Part shown: positions 1 to 8,358 of the stretch, one piece after another
How positions within the stretch are numbered: position 1 is the first letter of the stretch
How the letters are laid out: the number at the start of each line of letters is the position of its first letter
Source: Neorhizobium sp. NCHU2750
Lineage (GTDB): Bacteria; Pseudomonadota; Alphaproteobacteria; Rhizobiales; Rhizobiaceae
DNA length: 64,000 bases
Assembly: GCF_003597675.1 (NCBI RefSeq)
Contig: NZ_CP030828.1
Coordinates: 186,001-250,000, forward strand
Reading direction: 5' to 3'
Position numbers and translations under genes: made by a program
Notes under the pieces: generated by a model
The model's input: the letters and a program-made list of their open reading frames with translations, nothing else
Databases searched by the model: none
Told to the model about the DNA's origin: nothing

Positions 1-909
1 CCAGATCTGGCCAACAGGATTGGCAATGCCTTTGCCGGCGATATCCGGTGCTGATCCATGCACCGGTTCGAAGAGCGAGGGAAAATCGCGCTCCGGATTG
101 ATATTTCCGGAAGGCGCAATGCCAATTGTCCCGGTGCAGGCAGGGCCAAGATCGGACAGGATGTCGCCGAACAGGTTGGAGGCGACGACCACGTCGAACC
201 GGTCGGGATTGAGGACAAAATGGGCGCAGAGAATGTCGATATGATATTTGTCCCAGCGAATATCCGGATAGCTCGCCGCCATCGCCTCCATGCGCTCGTC
301 CCAATAGGGCATGGTAATGGAAATACCGTTCGACTTGGTCGCCGATGTGACATGCCTTGCCTCGCGCCGGCTTGCTAGTTCGAAGGCGAATTTCAGTACG
401 CGGTCGATGCCGATGCGGCTCATCACCGTCTCCTGCACGACAATCTCGCGGTCGGTGCCGTTATAAATCCGCCCACCGATCGAGGAATACTCACCCTCGG
501 TATTCTCGCGTACAATCCAGAAGTCGATATCGCCTGGCGCCCGACCGGCCAGAGGTGATTTCACGCCCGGCATCAGACGGACGGGGCGCAGATTGATATA
601 CTGATCGAACTCCCGGCGGAACTGCAGCAGCGATCCCCAGAGCGAGACATGATCCGGAATGATGTCCGGCCAGCCAACCGCGCCGAAGAAGATCGCATCG
701 TGGTTGCCGATCTTATCCTTCCAGTCATCCGGCAGCATCTTGCCATGCTTCTGGTAATAGGCGCAGGAGGCAAAATCGAACCCGTCGAAGTGCAGCGGAA
801 TGTCGTGGATTTCCGCCACCGCTTTAAGCACCTTCAACCCCTCGGGCACGACTTCAAGACCGATCCCGTCGCCGGGAATGACCGCGATCTTCAGACTGTT
901 GCTCACCAT
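1..909 (-). CDS. Tartrate/D-malate dehydrogenase family protein (3' end cut by window edge)
   Basis: NAD-dependent decarboxylating dehydrogenase of the isocitrate/isopropylmalate family, closest in pattern to tartrate dehydrogenase/decarboxylase and D-malate dehydrogenase (TtuC/DmlA). Seen: N-terminal AVIPGDGIG, the substrate-loop arginines in FRREFDQYINLRP, WIVRENTEGEYS, the metal-site stretch SNLFGDILSDLG and the cofactor motif [15 protein letters not shown]. The first 303 codons are present; the family usually has about 350-360 residues, so roughly the last 50 lie outside the window. The ATG at 909 has a GGGAGGAG ribosome site 7 bases upstream. It is divergent from the hydrolase at 1031 across an operator-like inverted repeat. 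A paralogue lies at 2015-3085. The substrate (tartrate, malate or an analogue) cannot be decided from sequence. Confidence 0.88.
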   Translation of the reverse strand, partial: MVSNSLKIAVIPGDGIGLEVVPEGLKVLKAVAEIHDIPLHFDGFDFASCAYYQKHGKMLPDDWKDKIGNHDAIFFGAVGWPDIIPDHVSLWGSLLQFRREFDQYINLRPVRLMPGVKSPLAGRAPGDIDFWIVRENTEGEYSSIGGRIYNGTDREIVVQETVMSRIGIDRVLKFAFELASRREARHVTSATKSNGISITMPYWDERMEAMAASYPDIRWDKYHIDILCAHFVLNPDRFDVVVASNLFGDILSDLGPACTGTIGIAPSGNINPERDFPSLFEPVHGSAPDIAGKGIANPVGQIW

Positions 910-960
910 GGCCTGTCTCCTCCCAATCCATGTCCTCATCGGCTATGCGGCATCAATAAA

Positions 961-990
961 AAATTGTCAATTATAAACTGTTGACAATTT
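961..990. promoter_or_regulatory. Divergent operator, TTGTCAACA-type inverted repeat
   Basis: A perfect inverted repeat ATTGTCAA-N10-TTGACAAT (963-970 and 981-988) lies in the 121-bp divergent gap. Read on the minus strand, its right half gives AAATTGTCAACAGTTT, nearly the site at 5737-5752 and close to the one at 10598-10613. Two sites may be present back to back. The FCD-GntR regulator at 5804-6517 is the obvious candidate ligand; this is inference. Confidence 0.6.
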
Positions 991-1030
991 GGCAAGCTAG
1001 GAAGACTTATGACATGGGAGGAGTTCTATC

Positions 1031-1963
1031 GTGGCACAGACAAATCTCATTGCTGGTGAAGCGCCGAACCGAACGCTCATGCGTGATTTTCACTATGCTC
1101 GTGTCGCCACCGGCGGTGCTGAAATCAATGTTGCCATTGGGGGCAGCGGCCCGCCGCTGCTTCTCTTGCATGGCAACCCACTGACGCATGTGAGCTGGCA
1201 CCGGATTGCGCCTGCACTTGCCAGGCATTTCACCGTCGTGACACCGGACCTCCGTGGATATGGCGATAGCTCCAAGCCCGATGGTGGCCTCGATCACGCC
1301 GGCTACAGCTTTCGTGCGATGGCCGACGACAACGTCGAGGTCATGAGGCATTTCGGCTTCTCACGGTTCCAGGTGGCGGGGCATGATCGTGGTGCACGGG
1401 TCGGTTTCCGTATGGCGCTCGACCATCCCGAAAAGGTCGAACGGCTTGCCGCCCTCGACATCGTACCGACCCACCATGCCCTGACCCATGTGACGCTGGG
1501 CTGGGGGCTAGAAGCCTACCACTGGTTCTTCATGGCGCAGAAGGCGCCGTTTCCAGAGCGGCTAATCTGCGGCGATCTCGGTTATTACATCGATTACAAG
1601 CTGAACAAGAAAGGCGTCGGCCTGTCGATCTTCGACCCGCAGGCGATGGCCGAATACAAGCGCTGCACGACGCCGGAACAGATCCATGCCGTCTGTGAGG
1701 ACTATCGAGCGACTGTTTCCATCGACCTTGCGATGGATAGTGCCGACTACGGTAAACGCAAGATCGAATGCCCGGTCATGGTTCTCTGGGGTTCCAACAG
1801 CCATTGCGGCCGGCATTTCAGGCCGATGGAAGCCTGGGCCGAATGGGCGCCTGACCTGCGGGGCTGGTCCATCCCGAGCGGGCATTATCCGGCCGAGGAA
1901 CGTCCCGAAAATGTTCTAGCACCCTTCCTCTCCTTTTTTTCCGGGTCCGGACCGACAGCGTGA
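1031..1963 (+). CDS. Alpha/beta hydrolase, fluoroacetate/haloacetate dehalogenase-like
   Basis: Predicted cytosolic hydrolase of 310 residues. The residues that define fluoroacetate dehalogenases all appear in order: oxyanion-region HGNP (48-51), nucleophile Asp119 in GHDRGAR with the carboxylate-binding Arg120 and Arg123, acid Asp143 in ALDIVPT, halide-pocket His164, Trp165 and Tyr209, and catalytic His285 in SGHYPAEE. The Asp nucleophile separates it from ordinary Ser esterases. The start is GTG at 1031, preceded by GGGAGGAG at 1016-1023; no ATG is as well placed. It is divergent from the dehydrogenase at 1-909 and ends in a shared terminator. Either real dehalogenation or hydrolysis of another alpha-substituted carboxylate is possible. 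Confidence 0.87.
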   Translation: MAQTNLIAGEAPNRTLMRDFHYARVATGGAEINVAIGGSGPPLLLLHGNPLTHVSWHRIAPALARHFTVVTPDLRGYGDSSKPDGGLDHAGYSFRAMADDNVEVMRHFGFSRFQVAGHDRGARVGFRMALDHPEKVERLAALDIVPTHHALTHVTLGWGLEAYHWFFMAQKAPFPERLICGDLGYYIDYKLNKKGVGLSIFDPQAMAEYKRCTTPEQIHAVCEDYRATVSIDLAMDSADYGKRKIECPVMVLWGSNSHCGRHFRPMEAWAEWAPDLRGWSIPSGHYPAEERPENVLAPFLSFFSGSGPTA

Positions 1964-1971
1964 TCCGGAAG

Positions 1972-2004
1972 GCCCCTCGCCAGAAAAGCGTCCCGGCGAG
2001 GGGC
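1972..2004. terminator. Bidirectional terminator-like hairpin between convergent genes
   Basis: GCCCCTCGCC (1972-1981) pairs with GGCGAGGGGC (1995-2004), a 10-bp GC-rich stem with a 13-base loop. It sits between the stop of the plus-strand hydrolase (1963) and the stop of the minus-strand dehydrogenase (2015). No clear T-tract follows. Confidence 0.6.
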
Positions 2005-2014
2005 ACTCCAACCT

Positions 2015-3085
2015 TCAGGCGCCGATATGGCGCAGTATCCCATCGGTCATGTCCGTGGTGCTCCCGGTGCCGCGGATGTCGCGGGTTCTGGTGGAAGGAT
2101 CGGCAAGTGCTGCCGTGATCGCCTTTTCCATGATTGCGGCTGCCTCTATTGCCTGTGGCAGGCCGCGATTGTGCCCAAGCCATTCAATCATCATCCGGCC
2201 GGACTCGATCATCGCAAACGGATTGGCAATGCCCTTTCCGGCGATATCGGGCGCCGAGCCGTGGGTTGCCTGAGCCATGGCGATGGCCCCTTCGCCAATG
2301 CACAGACCTGGCGCCATGCCAAGGCCGCCGACCAGCCCGGCCGCCTCATCTGTCAGGATGTCACCGAACATGTTGGTGGTGACAATCACGTCGAAACTCT
2401 GGGGATCGCGGATCAACCGCATGGCCATTGTGTCGACGATAACCTCGTTGACCGTGACATCGGGAAACTCCTTGCCAACGCGATAGCATTCCTCGACGAA
2501 CATGCCGCAGCCGAGTTTGAAAACTGTGTTCTTATGTACCAGCGTCAACTTTTTCTTGCGCTGGCGGGCGATCTCGAAGGCGGCACGCGCGACACGCGAG
2601 GAGCCAAGCCGACTGATGACGCGGACGGAAATGGTCATGTCCTCGCTTGGGCGAAACTCACCGGAACCGGCCACGACATTGCGATCCGGCTGGAAACCCT
2701 CGTTGTTCTCGCGAACGATAACAAGGTCGATATCGTCGTAGATGGCGCCGAGCCCCGGATAAGAGCGCGTTGGGCGAACATTGGCGAAGAGGTTGAACCG
2801 CTTGCGCAGGATCGGGTGCGGATTGATGGCGCCGGGTACCTTGGGATAGGCCTGATGACCGATCGGGCCAAGGATGAAACCGTCCATCTTCATCAGCGCC
2901 TCGATGGTGCCCTCGGGAAATGTCGAGCCTTCCGTATCAAGCGCGCTGCGTCCGATAGGCATGGGCCGCCAGTCGATCGCAAGTCCGGTTCGCGCTGCGG
3001 CAGCCTTCACCACGGCGACCGCAGCGGGCACGATTTCGTGACCAATGTCGTCACCATTCAGGATACCAAGGGTCAGATGGTTCAT
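2015..3085 (-). CDS. Isocitrate/isopropylmalate dehydrogenase family protein
   Basis: Predicted NAD(P)-dependent decarboxylating dehydrogenase, 356 residues, a complete family length. Seen: [12 protein letters not shown] at the N-terminus, [12 protein letters not shown] (substrate arginines), [13 protein letters not shown], the [13 protein letters not shown] metal-binding stretch and [15 protein letters not shown]. The sequence GDDIG replaces the usual GDGIG, and FQPD replaces the Y/YS position, so the substrate probably differs from that of the paralogue at 1-909. The ATG at 3085 was chosen over a start 37 codons upstream because of its GGAGGAA ribosome site and because homology begins there. 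It follows the AbrB-type gene by 58 bp and is probably the last gene of the minus-strand run from 5687. Confidence 0.87.
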   Translation of the reverse strand: MNHLTLGILNGDDIGHEIVPAAVAVVKAAAARTGLAIDWRPMPIGRSALDTEGSTFPEGTIEALMKMDGFILGPIGHQAYPKVPGAINPHPILRKRFNLFANVRPTRSYPGLGAIYDDIDLVIVRENNEGFQPDRNVVAGSGEFRPSEDMTISVRVISRLGSSRVARAAFEIARQRKKKLTLVHKNTVFKLGCGMFVEECYRVGKEFPDVTVNEVIVDTMAMRLIRDPQSFDVIVTTNMFGDILTDEAAGLVGGLGMAPGLCIGEGAIAMAQATHGSAPDIAGKGIANPFAMIESGRMMIEWLGHNRGLPQAIEAAAIMEKAITAALADPSTRTRDIRGTGSTTDMTDGILRHIGA

Positions 3086-3143
3086 CGCGTCTTCCTCCTC
3101 CATGAGTGTTCTGCGCCATGTGTTGCCGATGACAGTTGGATGT

Positions 3144-4256
3144 TCAGGGCCGCGGCGCGTCGATGCGATCTGCATCGGGGGCTGACAGATAAGCAAACAG
3201 CCGGAACACCAGCGGAATTGTTGTCATCACCACGGCTATCCTCATGATCTGAAAACCGGTGACGGTTGCAGCGTCGAGGTGCATGGCGGTTGCCGTCAAC
3301 ACCATTTCCGTCACGCCTGCCGGTGAAATCGACAGGAAGGCGGTGCTGAACGGAAGGCCGGTCATCCAGCAGACCAGTGATGCGATCAGGGCGGCAGAGG
3401 CGAGCAGAAACGCCGTCGTCGCCACTGCCGCCAGCGAGACGCGCGGCAGCCTTGCGACAATCTCCCGGCGAAAGCGGCAACCAATCCAGGTGCCGATAAC
3501 GATCTGGGCAAGATTGAGCAGCAGTTTCGGCACCGCGAAAGGGCCAAAACCTGATAGTGCGACCAAGGCTCCGATCAGCGTCGGGATCAGCAGCCAAGTA
3601 TTCGGCATGCCGAAAGGTGCGACGAGATAGGCTGCGATGCCCGAGACCACAAGCAGACCTGCGAGTGGCAGCAACTCTGCCGCAAGTGGTACCGCCACCG
3701 GCGGCACATCGCCGGGGTGGCCGAAAATGGCAAGCAGGATCGGCACGCTGGTTACGATCGACGTCACACGGATCAGGTGTACGACGGCAACTATATCCGG
3801 ATTGGCCCCCTTGTTCTGTGCGACGACTGCCATTTCAGCAAGTCCGGCCGCGGCAGTGGCGAAAAATGCCGTCTCTCTATCGACCCCGCCGAGGCGCATC
3901 AGCAGAAGCGCTGCAATGGATGTCGCCACGATGACCAGAACAGTCACGGCGACCATGACCGGGATCAGGGTCAAGGTGGCAACGGCCACGGACGGTATGA
4001 AGCGCAAGCCGATCGAGACGCCCACCACGACCTGGCCGATCTGACGACCATAAGGCACCGTCAGCACCGGTGCACCCGCAAGTGTTGCCGCCGCGCCGAA
4101 CACCAGCGGCCCGAGCAGAAAGGGAAGGGGAACGCCCACGAGCTTTGCGAGGAGCGCCCCGCACGCTCCTGCAGCCAGTGTCGACGCCATACGCAAAGCG
4201 CTTCGGCGTACTCCCTTTACCGCTACCCCACCGCTTGAAGGGCTTTTGCCGGGCAT
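3144..4256 (-). CDS. AbrB-type (AbrB duplication domain) membrane protein
   Basis: Inner-membrane protein of 370 residues made of two similar halves, each with several hydrophobic helices and glycine-rich turns (for example GALLAKLVGVPLPFLLGPL near residue 33 and the mirrored NTWLLIPTLIGALVALSGFG near 220). This is the pattern of the bacterial AbrB-like family, formerly mislabelled 'ammonia monooxygenase'. About ten membrane spans are visible. Function in the family is poorly known; some members sit in carboxylate-catabolism clusters, as here. It starts 15 bp after the MmgE/PrpD stop and is followed by a dehydrogenase gene, so co-transcription is likely. It could export or import the acid processed by its neighbours; that is inference. 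Confidence 0.82.
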   Translation of the reverse strand: MPGKSPSSGGVAVKGVRRSALRMASTLAAGACGALLAKLVGVPLPFLLGPLVFGAAATLAGAPVLTVPYGRQIGQVVVGVSIGLRFIPSVAVATLTLIPVMVAVTVLVIVATSIAALLLMRLGGVDRETAFFATAAAGLAEMAVVAQNKGANPDIVAVVHLIRVTSIVTSVPILLAIFGHPGDVPPVAVPLAAELLPLAGLLVVSGIAAYLVAPFGMPNTWLLIPTLIGALVALSGFGPFAVPKLLLNLAQIVIGTWIGCRFRREIVARLPRVSLAAVATTAFLLASAALIASLVCWMTGLPFSTAFLSISPAGVTEMVLTATAMHLDAATVTGFQIMRIAVVMTTIPLVFRLFAYLSAPDADRIDAPRP

Positions 4257-4271
4257 TGCCGCCTGCTCCGA

Positions 4272-5687
4272 TCAAGCAACCGTCATCAAGAGTTCGGACA
4301 ACCGATCGAGCGATGTGAGACTATCGACCGAGCGCACCAGTTCGATGATCTCTTCTGCTCGGTCGCCCGACATGCCGGCGAAAGTCACGTTCTCACGGAA
4401 CTTGGCGGCGACCTCGTCATAGGTCATCGGGAAGGCTGGCGACCCTTTGCCGAAATCGGCGCGACCAGAAACTCGACGGCCGTCATTCAGATCTATGTCG
4501 ATGATCGTCGTCATCAGGTGATAGCCTGCAGCTTCCGCAACGTCGTCGACGACGAAATCCACCTTCTCGATCATCGCCTTGACGTCGTCGCGCGCGACCA
4601 CCTCGTCGGTGAACTCGGCAAGCCCGGCGCGCCCTTCGAGAAGCAGGATAGCCATGCAGAATTCCATGGAGAATTTTGCCTGGAGCTCATCCTTCGGCCG
4701 ATGGTGGATCAGCGCGTTCGGCATGTTGGAATTGGTGCCGACGCGGACATGTTTGACATCCTCGGCGCGGATACCGTTTTCGCGGATCAATCTCAGCATC
4801 TCGGTCATACCGGGATGAGTGAGTGAGCCGGACGGGTGCGGCTTGATGGAGACGCCTGGATCAGAAAATGTCCATGGCATGCCCAGCTTGCCATGGATCG
4901 CATTGATGTCGTAGCCGCCGCCGGCAGCACTGAAGAAGCCGCGCGGCGCTTCCAGGATTTTCGGTGTCGCCGTCCATCCATAGGAAGCGAACTGGGCGGC
5001 AGCCACACCGCTTTCGGAAGCACGGCCTGCATGAAAGGGCTTGGTCATCGTCCCGAAATTTTCGCGCAGGCCGGCGGACTGGCTGCCTGCCACGGATAGG
5101 GCACGCAGCGTCGTCCCGGCGTCAAACCCGAGCAGTCTGGAGGCCGCGGCGGCGGCGGCATAGGTGCCGCAGGTGGCGGTCGCGTGAAACCCGGTTTGGT
5201 AGTGGCGCGGATTGATCGCCTCGGCGATCTTGCATTCCACTTCGACGCCAAGATGATAGGCGAACATGAAATTGCGACCGCTGGCCATGGTCATTTCGGA
5301 GACGGCGAATGCCGCAGGAAGCGCCGGCGCGGTGGGATGGGTCAAAAGGCCGTAGACACGGTCCTTGGCAACGGCGAGCTGGGTATCGTCATAGTCATCC
5401 GCATGGATACCGACGCCATTCGCAAAGGCGGCAAACCGGGGTGCGACGCGCCGCCCGCCGCCGATAACTGTGGCGGGCCCTTCGCCAAGGCTGAGGTCCG
5501 AAAGGTGGCGGCGTACCAGTTCGCCGCTCTTTGCCACCGAGCCCGATACGGCGAGGCCAAATCCGTCGAGGATCGACTTCTTGCCGATTTCGATGACGTC
5601 ACTCGGCAGGTCGTCTGCGCGTGCATTGACGATAAAGTCCGCGACATAGCGGGTCAGCTCGACATCGACTTTGGCATTCTGGTTCAT
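4272..5687 (-). CDS. MmgE/PrpD family protein
   Basis: Predicted cytosolic protein of 471 residues of the MmgE/PrpD superfamily, which includes 2-methylcitrate dehydratase, cis-aconitate decarboxylase and iminodisuccinate epimerase. Seen: the helical N-terminal domain with DGFGLAVSGS, NGVGIHADDYDDT (the conserved D-D-T near residue 110), a GFHATATCGTYAAAAAASRL helix stretch, TKPFHAGRASESG near 225, and a C-terminal domain with IKPHPSGSLTHPG. The ATG at 5687 has GGGAGGAG upstream; the ORF extends 15 codons further but without a ribosome site. An operator-like palindrome lies 50 bp upstream. It heads a run with the AbrB-type protein and a decarboxylating dehydrogenase, so a hydroxy di- or tricarboxylate is the likely substrate; the precise reaction is not assignable. 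Confidence 0.88.
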   Translation of the reverse strand: MNQNAKVDVELTRYVADFIVNARADDLPSDVIEIGKKSILDGFGLAVSGSVAKSGELVRRHLSDLSLGEGPATVIGGGRRVAPRFAAFANGVGIHADDYDDTQLAVAKDRVYGLLTHPTAPALPAAFAVSEMTMASGRNFMFAYHLGVEVECKIAEAINPRHYQTGFHATATCGTYAAAAAASRLLGFDAGTTLRALSVAGSQSAGLRENFGTMTKPFHAGRASESGVAAAQFASYGWTATPKILEAPRGFFSAAGGGYDINAIHGKLGMPWTFSDPGVSIKPHPSGSLTHPGMTEMLRLIRENGIRAEDVKHVRVGTNSNMPNALIHHRPKDELQAKFSMEFCMAILLLEGRAGLAEFTDEVVARDDVKAMIEKVDFVVDDVAEAAGYHLMTTIIDIDLNDGRRVSGRADFGKGSPAFPMTYDEVAAKFRENVTFAGMSGDRAEEIIELVRSVDSLTSLDRLSELLMTVA

Positions 5688-5736
5688 GGCTGCTCCTCCC
5701 AGGCAAACAGTATGCACATAACGCAATGTCATCTGT

Positions 5737-5752
5737 AAATTGTCAACAATTT
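5737..5752. promoter_or_regulatory. GntR-type operator AAATTGTCAACAATTT
   Basis: AAATTGTCAACAATTT is a near-perfect palindrome (only the central CA breaks it), 50 bp upstream of the MmgE/PrpD start and 52 bp downstream of the GntR stop. The core matches sites at 961-990 and 10598-10613. Palindromes of this TTGT-N2-ACAA form are typical of FCD GntR regulators. Confidence 0.65.
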
Positions 5753-5803
5753 TTTATTACGAAACATCTCTTGCCGACCAAATGGCCTCGTATCGGCCAG
5801 ATA

Positions 5804-6517
5804 TCAATTCGTGTCGGGTTCGCCCGCGATGCGGGTGCGCACGATGCCGTTGCTGATATGCGCACGGGCTGCGACGAAAGCCTTCAGCGGATCACGCTCC
5901 TTCAACGCCTCGTAAATAGCCCTGTGCTCGGCATTGGAAACATGAAGGACGTCGGGGCTGGACAAGGCGCGATAACGCTGGATGTGAAGTTCTCGAACAA
6001 AGCTCTGGTATATCTGTTCCAGCCGCTTGTTGCCGGCCATATGCGCGATCTGGCGATGGAATTCGAGGTTGATCGGGTAATAGTCATGAACGATACCCGT
6101 TTCGACAAAAGCATCCATCTTGCCCAGCAGGCCGGCAAGTACCTTGAGTTCGCCGTCAGTGATCCTCTCGGCGAGCAGCATGGCCATGCAACCGAAAACA
6201 CCGGCACGTGCCTGTGACAGATCCTGCGCTTCGTCGTTGGTCAGTGCCCGAACGAAAAAGCCCCGATTGGGGATGATCTCGATAAGCCCCATTGCGGCTA
6301 TCGCGCTGCAAGCTTCGCGGATCGGTCCACGGCTGACGCCAAGCTTTTGCGACAAGCCGTTCTCGTTGATGCGTTCGTTCGGCTTCAACTCGCCTTCGAT
6401 AATCATCCGCTCGATTTCCGCCTGCACGACATTGCTCAGCGAACGTGTCCGCAGAAAATCGATTGCTGCCATGCTCTGGGTCGGTTCGGGTATTTTCGCC
6501 ATGTTGTCGTCGCGCAT
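5804..6517 (-). CDS. GntR family transcriptional regulator, FCD (FadR) type
   Basis: 237 residues. Winged helix at about 27-95 (RMIIEGELKPNERINENGL then LGVSRGPIREA, the recognition helix), then an all-helical FCD ligand domain at about 105-225. The FCD metal-site histidines are present: NLEFHRQIAHMAG, SNAEHRAIYEAL and ARAHISNG, so a metal-chelated carboxylate effector is expected from the family. The gene sits between the ABC operon (stop 6628) and the MmgE/PrpD gene, all on the minus strand. It is the best candidate for the repeated TTGTCAACAA operators. The start at 6517 has only a short AGG directly before it; a start at 6502 (MAKIPEP) is possible. Confidence 0.9.
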   Translation of the reverse strand: MRDDNMAKIPEPTQSMAAIDFLRTRSLSNVVQAEIERMIIEGELKPNERINENGLSQKLGVSRGPIREACSAIAAMGLIEIIPNRGFFVRALTNDEAQDLSQARAGVFGCMAMLLAERITDGELKVLAGLLGKMDAFVETGIVHDYYPINLEFHRQIAHMAGNKRLEQIYQSFVRELHIQRYRALSSPDVLHVSNAEHRAIYEALKERDPLKAFVAARAHISNGIVRTRIAGEPDTN

Positions 6518-6627
6518 CCTGCAGGCTTTCAGGCGGCCGAAGGGCCGCCCCTTGGCAGTTCATACCAGTTGTCGCGATCCGATTCTATCGCCAGCAATCC
6601 AATGGTCCCGATATCCTTCGGATGGCG

Positions 6628-8352
6628 TCATCCACGCGGAGCCTCCTGTGATCTACCCAGAACCGGCACTGTATTGGCGATATAGACGACGGCGAAAGAT
6701 GCAACCAGAAGGATAATCCCCAAAACGCATATTGCGCCAAGATCCCCGCTTTCGTTCAAATCATAGATGATCACCGACACGAGCTTCGTATTGGCTGTCG
6801 TCAGCAAGATGGTGGCCGACAACTCGCGGATCGTGCCGACGAAGACGAAGCACCAGGCGGCGATGACACTGGTGCGCAACAGCGGCGCCGTTATATCCCA
6901 CAGCGTGCGCAATCTCGATGCGCCCATGATCCGGCCTGCCTCCTCCAGTTCCGGATGGACGCCGGCAAAGGAGGAGGACATCTGCTGATAACCCGCCGGA
7001 AGTTCTATCGTCATGAAGGCGATGAACAGGATCCAGATCGTGCCATAGAGCTGGAAGGTCGGATTGGCGTAGCTCAAAAATAGGCCGACACCGAGCACAA
7101 TTCCGGGAATGGCAACCGGCGCGGTGGCCAGGAGACCGAGATATCTGGCACCGGGTATCGAGCGGCGAGTAACAAGATAGGCCGTCACGAGTGCAACGAA
7201 GGTCACGGCGGTCGCGGTCAGGATGCCGAGCATGAAGGTGTTGCGCAGCGCAAGCTGGGTGGCGGAGAATTCGAACAGCACGAACTTCCAGTGCTTAAGC
7301 GTGATCGTGTCCCAGGCCAGTGCGTCGCCTGCGGCACCGGTGAAGGCAGTCTTCAGGATGGCTCCGTAGGGCAGGAAGACTGTCAGCGACAGGATGGCGA
7401 AGACGAACAGACAAGCCGCCCACTTCCACTTGCCGAGCTTGATGATGCGCGGCGAACCGCTCTTGCCGCCAAGCACCGTATATCCTTTTCGGCCAAGCAG
7501 CATTTTCTGGGCACGCAGCAGAATGACAGTAATGACAAGCAGAGGGATGGCGGACGCTGCTGCCAGGCCGAGTTGAGGCGGAAACTGGAAAAGGCTCCAG
7601 ATTTTTGTGGTTATGACGTGAAATCCGGCGGGCAGCGCAAGAATGGCCGGTGAACCGAACATCGTCAGGGATTGCAGGATCGCGATCAGCGTGCCGGCGA
7701 GCATGGCAGGCAGGACAAGCGGAAAGGTGACCTTGCGCAGGGTCGTCAATGCCCTGCCGCCGAGTATTGCGGATGCATCCTCAAGATCGGATGGCACCTT
7801 GTCCAAGGCATTGGCGACGAGCGTGAAGACGTAGGGGAAGGTGAAACAGGTGATCGCGAAAACCAGTCCGGACATGGTGTAGATATTGACCAGAACCGCC
7901 GATGCATCGAGGCCGAAAAGCTTGCGATAGATCACGTTGATGATCCCGCTATTCGGTGCGGCAAGGATTTCATAGGCGATCGCACCGAGGAACGGCGGCG
8001 TGACGAAGGATGCCGTTACCAGCATGCGGATCATTTTGCGCCAGGGCAGGTCGGTGCGCGCGACGAGCCAGGCCATTGGTGTGGCCACCGCGCAGGACAG
8101 TATGCCGACCGCGAAGGCCATTCCAATCGCGAGCCCATAGGCACGCAATAATGTCCTGTCGCTCACGAGAGCCGCGAGGTTCTGGAAAGTCACCCCTCCC
8201 GTCGCGTCGCTCCTGAAAGCGTAGTAGATGATCCAGAACAGCGGCAGGATGACCAGCACGCTCAGTAGCAATGCCAACAGCGCGAAGGTGGGGATCGACA
8301 GGTCGACGCGATGGCGCCGACCCTCCGAAATGCTTAAAGCAAGGTCTGTCAT
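6628..8352 (-). CDS. ABC transporter permease, Fbp/Thi type, two fused permease domains
   Basis: Inner-membrane permease of 574 residues built from two repeated BPD-type domains (about 60-290 and 345-555), about 12 membrane spans in all. Each half carries an EAA-like cytoplasmic loop (DLEDASAILGGRALTTLRKVT in the first; ELEEAGRIMGASRLRTLWDIT in the second). This layout is that of FbpB/ThiP permeases, where one chain replaces a dimer. It starts 6 bp after the binding-protein stop and belongs with the ATPase at 9481 and the binding protein at 8359. The family handles Fe(III), thiamine, phosphonates and small organic anions; the catabolic neighbours favour an organic acid here, by inference. Confidence 0.9.
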   Translation of the reverse strand: MTDLALSISEGRRHRVDLSIPTFALLALLLSVLVILPLFWIIYYAFRSDATGGVTFQNLAALVSDRTLLRAYGLAIGMAFAVGILSCAVATPMAWLVARTDLPWRKMIRMLVTASFVTPPFLGAIAYEILAAPNSGIINVIYRKLFGLDASAVLVNIYTMSGLVFAITCFTFPYVFTLVANALDKVPSDLEDASAILGGRALTTLRKVTFPLVLPAMLAGTLIAILQSLTMFGSPAILALPAGFHVITTKIWSLFQFPPQLGLAAASAIPLLVITVILLRAQKMLLGRKGYTVLGGKSGSPRIIKLGKWKWAACLFVFAILSLTVFLPYGAILKTAFTGAAGDALAWDTITLKHWKFVLFEFSATQLALRNTFMLGILTATAVTFVALVTAYLVTRRSIPGARYLGLLATAPVAIPGIVLGVGLFLSYANPTFQLYGTIWILFIAFMTIELPAGYQQMSSSFAGVHPELEEAGRIMGASRLRTLWDITAPLLRTSVIAAWCFVFVGTIRELSATILLTTANTKLVSVIIYDLNESGDLGAICVLGIILLVASFAVVYIANTVPVLGRSQEAPRG

Positions 8353-8358
8353 CTCAAA

